Positions 1 through 6,593 of a DNA stretch of 19,051 nucleotides are shown in pieces. How positions within the stretch are numbered: position 1 is the first letter of the stretch; each line of letters opens with the position of its first letter. The notes under the pieces were generated by a model. That model saw only the letters and a list, made by a program, of their open reading frames with translations, did no database searches and was not told where the DNA came from. Made by a program: the position numbers and the translations under genes. This DNA is from Chrysochromulina parva. Lineage: Eukaryota; Haptophyta; Prymnesiales; Chrysochromulinaceae. The DNA lies in assembly GCA_002887195.1 (NCBI GenBank), contig PJAB01000923.1, forward strand, positions 1-19,051. The letters are read 5' to 3'.

Positions 1-504
1 GAGGCAGCGGCCAAGGCGGAGGCAGCGGCCAAGGCGGAGGCAGCGGCCAAGGCGGAGGCAGCGGCCGAGGCGGAGGCAGCGGCCAAGGCGGAGGCAGCGG
101 CCAAGGCGGAGGCAGCGGCCGAGGCGGAGGCAGCGGCCGAGGCGGAGGCAGCGGCCAAGGTGGAGGCAGCGGCCAAGGCGGAGGCAGCGGCCAAGGCGGA
201 GGCAGCGGCCAAGGTGGAGGCAGCGGCCAAGGTGGAGGCAGCGGCCAAGGCGGAGGCAGCGGCCAAGGTGGAGGCAGCGGCCAAGGTGGAGGCAGCGGCC
301 AAGGTGGAGGCAGCGGCCAAGGTGGAGGCAGCGGCCAAGGCGGAGGCAGCGGCCAAGGCGGAGGCAGCGGCAAAGGCGGAGGCAGCGGCCAAGGCGGAGG
401 CAGCGGCAAAGGCGGAGGCAGCGGTCGAGGCGGAGGCAGCGGCCAAGGCGGAGGCAGCGGCCAAGGTGGAGGCAGCGGCCAAGGCGGAGGCAGCGGTCGA
501 GGCG
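1..504 (+). repeat. 18-bp minisatellite, 28 in-frame units
   Basis: Exactly 28 head-to-tail copies of an 18-bp unit (gaggcagcggccaaggcg consensus) run from base 1 to 504 and probably continue to the left. Variation is almost only single-base: Lys/Glu (aag/gag) and Ala/Val (gcc/gtc, gcg/gtg), plus a silent gcc/gca change. Because the unit is six codons, copy-number change keeps the frame. The repeat encodes E-A-A-A-K-x hexads with i,i+4 Glu-Lys spacing. Confidence 0.97.
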
Positions 505-2019
505 GAGGGCGAGCAGATGATGAAGGCTCTGAATGCCTTCCGTGACGATCTCTCGGACGACGATGAAAGCGAGGAAGGCGACGAAGACGAGGAGGAGGGG
601 GATGGTGAGGTCGAGGTGGGCGAGGGTCAGCAGATGTTCACGGAGGAGGACGAGGCGGATGAGAAGGGGGCAGGGAAGGAGCTCAACGGTGAGCTCTACG
701 AGGAGCTCGGCGGTGAGCTCGACGAGGAGCTCGACGAGGAGGTGGAGGAGGTCGACGACGAGGTCGAGGTGATGGAGGCTGCAGATCCCCCCGCCGTGGA
801 GCAGGATGCTTCGGCGGTGTCTGCGACGGCCATGGCTTCCGAGGCGGCGCTGCTCCGATCTCCCGAGCTCCGATCTCCCGAGCTCCGATCTCCCGAGCTC
901 CGATCTACCGAGCTCCGATCTACCGAGCTCCGATCTACCGAGCTCCGATCTCCCGCAGCGGCGCCACTCCACCCCGATGACGAAGCCCTTCTCCGTAAAT
1001 TCCTCACGCGGAGTGAACCCGGAGATCGGACCTCAGGAGATCGGAGCTCGGGAGATCGGAGTGAACCCGCGCCGGTGCCGGCCGCCGCGCTGAGCGAAGC
1101 TGCTGCCGAAGAAGCGCTGGCGCCCGACATGGCGCCCGAGGCACCAGCGGCGGCGTTTCTGCTTGCGCCCCCAGGTCGGATGAGCGTGCTGGAGGCGGCG
1201 GCGGCGGCCCTGGGGCTGACAGCGGCGGAGGCGGCGGCATTGAGCCCCGAGGAGCTCGCCCTCTTCGAGGCCGCTGGCGTCGGAGCGGCCGAGCCTGTGG
1301 CCGCCGACCATCGTCATCCAGCTGATGACCATCGTCATCCAGCCCCCAGACGCCATCCAGACGGGGACGTGGGCGCCCCTGTGGCCATCGAGCTGCAGCC
1401 TGAGGTCGCGATGCTGTACATGCGACAATTGCTCTCGCTCGGCGTGGTGCGCACGCTCGAGGTTGGCCCCGACGGTCAGACTGCTGCACACGCCGATACC
1501 CTCCAAGTGCCCATAGATAATTTCCTGCTCCTCGAGACATCGAGTGATGGGCAGCCGACGCCATGGGGGCAGACGGAGGGCGTGCAGATCGCGCACAAGC
1601 TGCTGCTCGACCTGCTCAACGCGGCGCTCCGTCACGAGACAGCCAAGTGGCATCGCACACGCCAGCTGCGCGTGGGCGCGGTGGAGGCGCTGCCCTTGGG
1701 CGGATGGCGCAGCCTGCCCGAGGGTGCGGCGCTGCAACGGCTTGTCGAGGGTGCCTGCCGGTTGGCGGGCAATTGGCTCGCGCAGGCACACCAGGCGGAG
1801 GGACTGCCAGTCGAGGTGCTCCTCTCGTGCCTACTCGTGACCGACACTTCCGAAATCGAGCGCTGTTGGCTCGAGCAGTCGAAGCACAAGGAGGACGTGA
1901 TCGCCGAAACTTCGGAGCGCGTCCTCGGCACGCTCCTCGCCGAGCTCGACCAGGAAATTGAGGCCGGTTGGCCGCGGACGCAGCAGCAGGCGCGCCGTCG
2001 CGGGCACTTTGCGCAGTGA
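1..2019 (+). CDS. EAAAK-repeat protein with DUF4378-like C-terminus (5' partial)
   Basis: The frame is open from base 1 with no ATG before the repeat, so the gene starts left of the window; 672 codons plus a TGA stop are visible. Domains in order: residues 1-168 are 28 hexads EAAAKA/V or EAA(A/V)EA, expected to form a long charged single alpha-helix; about 180-255 is strongly acidic; about 285-317 is an ELRSP/ELRST repeat; about 360-430 is Ala/Glu-rich; about 461-672 looks globular. In the last part, LYMRQLL, NFLLLE, LLLDLLNAAL (near 534) and W623 followed by a KHKEDV...LLAELDQEI helix occur in the order expected of DUF4378, the C-terminal domain of plant TRM/LONGIFOLIA proteins that bind the TON1-PP2A cortical microtubule complex. 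That assignment is from remembered pattern and is tentative. A cytoskeletal or scaffold role would fit. The coding call is firmer than the family call. Confidence 0.72.
   Translation, partial: EAAAKAEAAAKAEAAAKAEAAAEAEAAAKAEAAAKAEAAAEAEAAAEAEAAAKVEAAAKAEAAAKAEAAAKVEAAAKVEAAAKAEAAAKVEAAAKVEAAAKVEAAAKVEAAAKAEAAAKAEAAAKAEAAAKAEAAAKAEAAVEAEAAAKAEAAAKVEAAAKAEAAVEAEGEQMMKALNAFRDDLSDDDESEEGDEDEEEGDGEVEVGEGQQMFTEEDEADEKGAGKELNGELYEELGGELDEELDEEVEEVDDEVEVMEAADPPAVEQDASAVSATAMASEAALLRSPELRSPELRSPELRSTELRSTELRSTELRSPAAAPLHPDDEALLRKFLTRSEPGDRTSGDRSSGDRSEPAPVPAAALSEAAAEEALAPDMAPEAPAAAFLLAPPGRMSVLEAAAAALGLTAAEAAALSPEELALFEAAGVGAAEPVAADHRHPADDHRHPAPRRHPDGDVGAPVAIELQPEVAMLYMRQLLSLGVVRTLEVGPDGQTAAHADTLQVPIDNFLLLETSSDGQPTPWGQTEGVQIAHKLLLDLLNAALRHETAKWHRTRQLRVGAVEALPLGGWRSLPEGAALQRLVEGACRLAGNWLAQAHQAEGLPVEVLLSCLLVTDTSEIERCWLEQSKHKEDVIAETSERVLGTLLAELDQEIEAGWPRTQQQARRRGHFAQ
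853..957 (+). repeat. 15-bp tandem repeat coding (L)RSPE / (L)RSTE
   Basis: Six complete 15-bp units (ctccgatctcccgag, the later three with tac for ccc) plus a partial seventh. The unit is five codons and encodes L-R-S-P/T-E. Units 1-3 share one variant and units 4-6 another, which suggests block duplication. Confidence 0.95.
868..1061. repeat. Inverted copy of the 15-bp repeat: potential long hairpin
   Basis: Bases 1036-1061 (26 nt, beginning ggagatcggagctcgg) are the exact reverse complement of 868-893 within the tandem array. A further partial inverted unit lies at 1021-1030. In the protein the inverted copies read GDRSSGDRS. A 13-bp direct repeat, cggagtgaacccg, flanks the inverted block (about 1009-1021 and 1057-1069), as if a segment had been inverted or templated during repair. 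Confidence 0.85.
1306..1343 (+). repeat. 21-bp in-frame duplication (DHRHPAD)
   Basis: The 17-bp string gaccatcgtcatccagc occurs at 1306-1322 and again at 1327-1343, a 21-bp period that adds seven codons (DHRHPAD) to a His/Pro-rich linker just before the C-terminal domain of the first gene. Confidence 0.85.
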
Positions 2020-2228
2020 CGTGCCGCCAGTTTCCGCACCAAGGTTTTGTTTCAAGTCATTTACATGTAACTGTCGTGTGCCCCTCGCAATTTTGTGGGA
2101 TTAAGGAGGTGTTCCCATGTGTCGTTTCGCTCTCCAAATTTGGCTTGTTCCTCAATTGAAGTCAGTTTTTGCGCCGCGAACAAGTTCGTGATACGCAACG
2201 CAACGCCTCTCTGAGAGTTTGCGAGGAA

Positions 2229-5200
2229 ATGCGAGGCTCGACAGCGCCCAGACGCGGCGCTATTGGGCAGGCAGCTGCCAAGGCTGGCGGTCGCTCGCCC
2301 GTGTCGTCGGCCCGAACAACTGCGCCGTCCGGCCTTGCGCTCGGCATCGACGGCATCGGGGCTAAGCATCGGGGCTCAAGCCCGCACAAGAGCGGCAAGG
2401 ACAGCACTCGCAAGGAGAGCGGGCGCAGCGTCTCCTCGCCCTCGGCGACGCGTGGCAGCTCGTGCAGCAGCAGCCGCAGCAGCCTCAGCAGCCGCGTCGG
2501 CAGCGGCAAGAGCTTCGACGCACCAGGCACCTCGGCCGCATCGTCGCCACAGATCGGCTCGTTGGTGTCAGCGCCGGCGCTCGTGGAGCAGGTCAGCCTG
2601 GGCTCGTCGCCGTCCGCGCTCTCTCTGGTCGCCTCCGCGAGCTACTCGATCAGCTCCGCGCGGGACACCTATTTGGAGCCGGTCGCTACGGTACCGCTGC
2701 TTGGGCTACTGCAGGCGGCGCCGCTCGTGCACGGGACACCACCGATGGCGGTCGACATGCTCGACCTGAAGCAGGAGCGCGACTGCATCCTCGCATCGCT
2801 CACGCGTGCCGGCCGACAGCTCAGGGTGACCTCCGACTTTTGCACCACGAAACGGCTTCGCCAGCTCCTCACGGACGGTTGCCGTATGCTGCACTACTCA
2901 GGTACAGATTGCCTCTCTGAGTGGGTCTGAGTGGGTCTGATTGGATTGCGTCTGATGGCATCTGATGGCATCTAATGGCTCCACTCCTCAGGTCACGGCT
3001 TCACCTACCTCGATCGGAACGGCCAGCCTAAGGAGCGTCTCGCCTTCGAGGATGGTCAGGGCGGCACACATGCCATCGAGGTGGACCGTCTGACGAACCT
3101 CGTTCAGGCGGGCAACGAGGAGGGCGCTGGGAAGCCGCCGCTCGACTTCGTCTTCATCTCGGCCTGCCACTCAGACCAAGCGGGCGAGGCCTTCGTCGCG
3201 GCGCAGGTACCGCACGTGGTCTGTGTGCGCCGCGAGGCACAGCTGCAAGACAAGGCGGCGTGTGCCTTCGCCGACCAGTTCTATTTTGCGCTCTTCCGCG
3301 GCAAGACCGTCCAGTCCGCCTTCGACATTGCCAAGCAGGCGGTGTCCAACGACCCGTCGATCCTGCGCGCCGATGCGGAATCCGACAAGTTCCTGCTGCT
3401 GCCGCTGCACGGAGAGCACGGGGTGAGCCTGTGCCGTGACGTGCCCGACGGGCCGTACCTCGACTGCTCGCCACCGCCCGCGCTGTGCAACCTGCCCGCC
3501 TTCTTCCCTCTCCAGTTCATTGGGCGGCAGGCGGAGTGGCAGCAGCTCGTCCAGGCAGCCGTTGGGCAAGAGAAGCGCCTACTGACCCTCGTCGGCACCA
3601 CTGGTATGGGGAAGACGTCGCTCGCGCTCGCGACGGCGCACTACTTGTTCGAGAGAGCTTGCTTCCCTGGCGGCGTCTTTTATGTGCATGCGGAGGGTGC
3701 GGCGCATCCCCATGAGTTGTGCGCGATGATCCGAGACGCCATCGCCGAGGCGCGTGCCGGCTTTGCCGAGGAAGAGGGCTATGCCGAAGATGCGGACGAG
3801 GGTGGCGCGCCGGGCGCGCCTCCCTCGATGGCCGAGGCGGCGGCGGCCGCGGCCGGGCAGGCCGCCGCCGCCGCTGCGCTTCCCGTCACGCTGCGTCGAC
3901 TGGGGAGGTGCTTGGTGGTCGTGGACGGCGTTGTGCTCGCTGAGAGGCACGCAGACCCAACGCCGCGCCTCAACGGTGGTGGCGGGGGTGGTGGCGGTGG
4001 CGGTAGCGGTAGCGGCGGCGGCGGCGGCGGCGGCACGCCGGCGAGCGGAGGGCTGAGCGCGCTGCTGCAGGCCCTCCTTCAAAAGGCTCCGGAGCTGCGC
4101 CTCTTCTTGACCTCCACGGAGCCTGTCGCGCTCCCTGGCGTCGCCACACGTCAGCTCGTGCTCGCACCGATGCCTTCGCGAGAGGCGGCGACGCTCTTCC
4201 GCAGGCTGGCACCGCGTGCCATCTCGCGCGACGAGCTCAGCTGCGATGATCCAGCCATGTTGCGCAAGGAGCTGCAGCGTCTCGTTGTCGAGCTCGCCGG
4301 CAAGATCGACATCTCCGACTTCCAGCTATTAGCGGCGGGCCCACAGCCGAACCAGCCGCTCAAGGTGCACTGGCGGCTGCCGAGCCTACACGCGGCCGCC
4401 GCGCTGCAGCGCGAGCTCACGGCCCACAATACGCTGCTGCAGCTCGACTTGCCGCCTGTGTCGACGAGCGGTGTGGCCGGGCTCGTCGGGTACCTCTCTT
4501 TACCGAGGATGCTCGCGCAGCATGCCGCGCTGCATCAGCTCAAGGGGAACCCGAAGGCCATCTCGCTCGCTGTCTCGCTGCTGCAGCCGGACGCGTGCAC
4601 GGTGCGCCCGCTCGGCGAGCTCGGTGAGCTCCTCGGCCACTGCCAGCACCATCCCACCGGCGCCCACGGGCAGACGAGCCTGCCGCCTCCCGACACAGCG
4701 CTCCACGACGTGTCGGATGCCGACCGCTCGGTGCTCGAGCAGCTGACTTCGCTCCTTGCGCCGCCGGAGGCGGCCTCGCCCTCGCGCGACCACTCGCGCG
4801 CCTCGCCGCCGCCGGCCGACCGGTCGAGCTCGATTTCGTCCGAGTCGGACATGGGCGGCTTTGGACGTGATGCGGGGCCGACCGCGCTCGCTGGCGAGCT
4901 CAGCCGTCAGAAGCTGCCCTCGAGCCTCGTGCTGCGTAAGCAGGAGTACCTCGCGATGATGGAGGGCAACCCGCGCTGGCTGGGTTCGGGCTCGCTCGGC
5001 GCCGTGTATGACGTCGACCTGGGCGGTACGCGGGTGGCCGTCAAACAGTTCTTCGAGTCGAGTTGCTCCTCGTCCGCCTTCCAGCGCGAGGCTCTCCTCC
5101 TCGCCGAGCTGCGCCACCCGAACATCGTGCAGCTCATCAAGGTCGCATGCCAGCCCAAGCTGTGCATCGTCACTGAGCTACTCGTGTGCTCGCTGCACGC

Positions 5201-5771
5201 GCTGCTCCACCATCATGCGGGCGGGCCGCTCCGTCAACTGCTACTCGCCACGACGACGTCCACCCTCACCATGTGTATGCACGTGGCGCGCGGCATGAAC
5301 TACCTGCACACGCTCGAACCGCCCGTGCTCCACCGCAACCTCAAGTCGCAGAATCTCCTGGTCGACGAGGGAGGCAAGGTCAAGATTGCGGACTTTGGGT
5401 GGTCACGCCTCAAGACCTTCGACGCGGGAAAGACCTTCTTCCATGGCTGGCAGTGGGTGGCACCCGAGATCCTCTGGGGGCAGCCCTTCACCGAGGCGGC
5501 GGACGTCTACTCGTTCGGCATGGTCTCATGGGAGGTGCTCACGCAAGAGATCCCCTTCAAGGGTCTCAACCCGGTGCAGATCGGTGTGGCAGTACGCGAG
5601 CAGAAGCGCCGGCCGCCGTTGCCCGAGCACGGGCCGCATGGGCTCGATCAGCTGCTCCAGGCCTGCTGGCACGACCAGCCCGAGCAACGGCCCTCCTTTG
5701 TCAAGGTGCTCGGCAAGGTGCAGGCACTCGTTGCCATCGCCTCGACCGAGAGCGGTCCCGATGAATTCTGA
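2229..5771 (+). CDS. CHAT protease - NB-ARC NTPase - TKL (pseudo)kinase fusion
   Basis: Spliced from 2229-2901 and 2992-5771 into 1150 residues. ATG 2229 is the first in-frame ATG after a stop at 2157. Residues 1-150 are Ser-rich. CHAT (caspase/separase-fold protease) spans about 160-365: LDLKQERDCI, HYSGHG with catalytic His226, and FISACHS with Cys283. NB-ARC/STAND NTPase spans about 400-790: FIGRQAE, Walker A GTTGMGKTS (Lys432), a weak Walker B LVVVDGV, sensor-like FLTSTE, and an ARC-type GNPKAISLA; a poly-Gly run interrupts it. A Ser-rich linker follows. The TKL-like kinase spans about 880-1140: LGSGSLGAV loop, VAVK (Lys909), HRNLKSQN with Asn1007 replacing the catalytic Asp, DFG (Asp1025), VAPEIL. 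CHAT next to STAND modules is known from bacterial and fungal defence or cell-death proteins; the role here is inferred. The kinase is likely impaired but may bind ATP. Confidence 0.9.
2902..2991 (+). other. 90-nt GT-AG intron in the CHAT active-site codon
   Basis: Donor ctcag|gtacag and acceptor ctcctcag|gtcacg. Splicing joins g and gt into Gly225 and gives the CHAT motif HYSGHG; unspliced reading gives HYSG then TDCLSEWV and a stop at 2928-2930. The intron holds two short tandem repeats (gagtgggtct and tctgatggca) and a tctaat element 18-20 nt before the acceptor that may serve as branch point. Confidence 0.93.
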
Positions 5772-6593
5772 GACGTTAGAGCTCGTTACGCCTCGATGGA
5801 CTCAATCCGCATCATGATCCTCGATGTCTGTTTGTCATGGATGTGTCTGTTGTCGAATCTTCGAACTGCGTATTTTGTCGAACTCCCGACGATATCGCGG
5901 GTCTCTCGCTCGCGCGGGGCGATCGCCCGGCCAACGCCCGCGAGGCGCCGAGGCGCCGCGTGAGCCCCGTGCGCGATGCACGATCGCGCAGCCCGCCGGC
6001 GCCGCCCCCCGCGGCGCCCCGCTTGTCGCCGGAGTCGCCCCCGGCCGCGCCGGCGCGCGTTCGGAGCCGGCGGTGGGCGGGCGGTGCCCCGCCGCCGCGC
6101 GTACGGAGCCGCGGACGCAACCGCGCCGTCCGCCGACGGTTCGGAACCGCGAACCGAACTCCAGCCCGCTGCCCGGCCGGCAGGCGGTGACGTGCGTCGG
6201 CCCGCCGCGTCGGCCGTCGCGCTCGCGGGCCCGCGGCCCGCGCGGCGTGAGTCTGACGCGACAGGTATTAGTACGGCTCTACGGCACGACGACCGGAACC
6301 CGCGGCGCGATAACCATAACGAAACGTCGAATATTTAGAGACGAGACGCACACCACCAGGCACAGGCACACCCACACCCACACGGCCATACATGCACACA
6401 CGCCGCGCATCATGACCGCCGCAGCAGCCTCACACACCACACCCCACAGCCACACCGCCCCGCGCCACCAAACCAGCCACAAGTACCTGGAACCTGCCCC
6501 CGAAAGCGGGATAGGGAGGGGGTGGAGTTCTCAGCTCTGCACACTTCCAATGCACTTCCGCTCCCACGCCCACGCCTTCTAGGCGCGGCCCTC
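5772..6593. other. Convergent intergenic region, extreme GC then CA-rich
   Basis: This separates the convergent ends of the CHAT-kinase gene and the SUMO protease gene. About 5900-6250 is almost pure G+C with very frequent CpG and includes the 12-bp palindrome gggcgatcgccc at 5917-5928. Frames here stay open only because stops are rare at this composition; their translations are Arg/Pro/Ala-rich and show no domain. I see no tRNA or rRNA signature. Confidence 0.6.
6347..6475. repeat. CA-rich simple-sequence tract
   Basis: A strand-asymmetric, imperfect CA/CCACA tract (cacaccacc, cacacccacacccacac, cacacaccacacccc). In the transcript of the minus-strand SUMO protease gene it would lie in or just past the 3' UTR as a GU-rich stretch, which could act in 3'-end processing. 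That role is a guess. Confidence 0.6.

Noticed and set aside
1..504. CRISPR array
   Set aside because: The units are contiguous 18-bp copies with no unique spacers and are in a coding frame.
696..1791. Minus-strand and other-frame open stretches opposite the repeat gene
   Set aside because: They arise because the repeats and GC-rich codons lack stops in all frames; composition is Ser/Arg-only or otherwise unlike a protein.
2103..2191. aaggaggt followed by ATG 2117 and a 24-codon frame, resembling a bacterial ribosome binding site and leader peptide
   Set aside because: The surrounding genes are eukaryotic and spliced, so a Shine-Dalgarno site has no meaning. At most it is an upstream ORF of the CHAT gene, which the sequence alone cannot show.
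5917..5928. GCGATCGC-containing palindrome as a cyanobacterial HIP1 element
   Set aside because: A single copy in a very GC-rich stretch is expected by chance, and nothing else suggests cyanobacterial DNA.
5824..6582. 252-codon plus-strand frame in the convergent gap
   Set aside because: The translation is Arg/Pro/Ala-rich then His/Thr-rich from the CA tract, with no domain. Stops are rare at this GC content.
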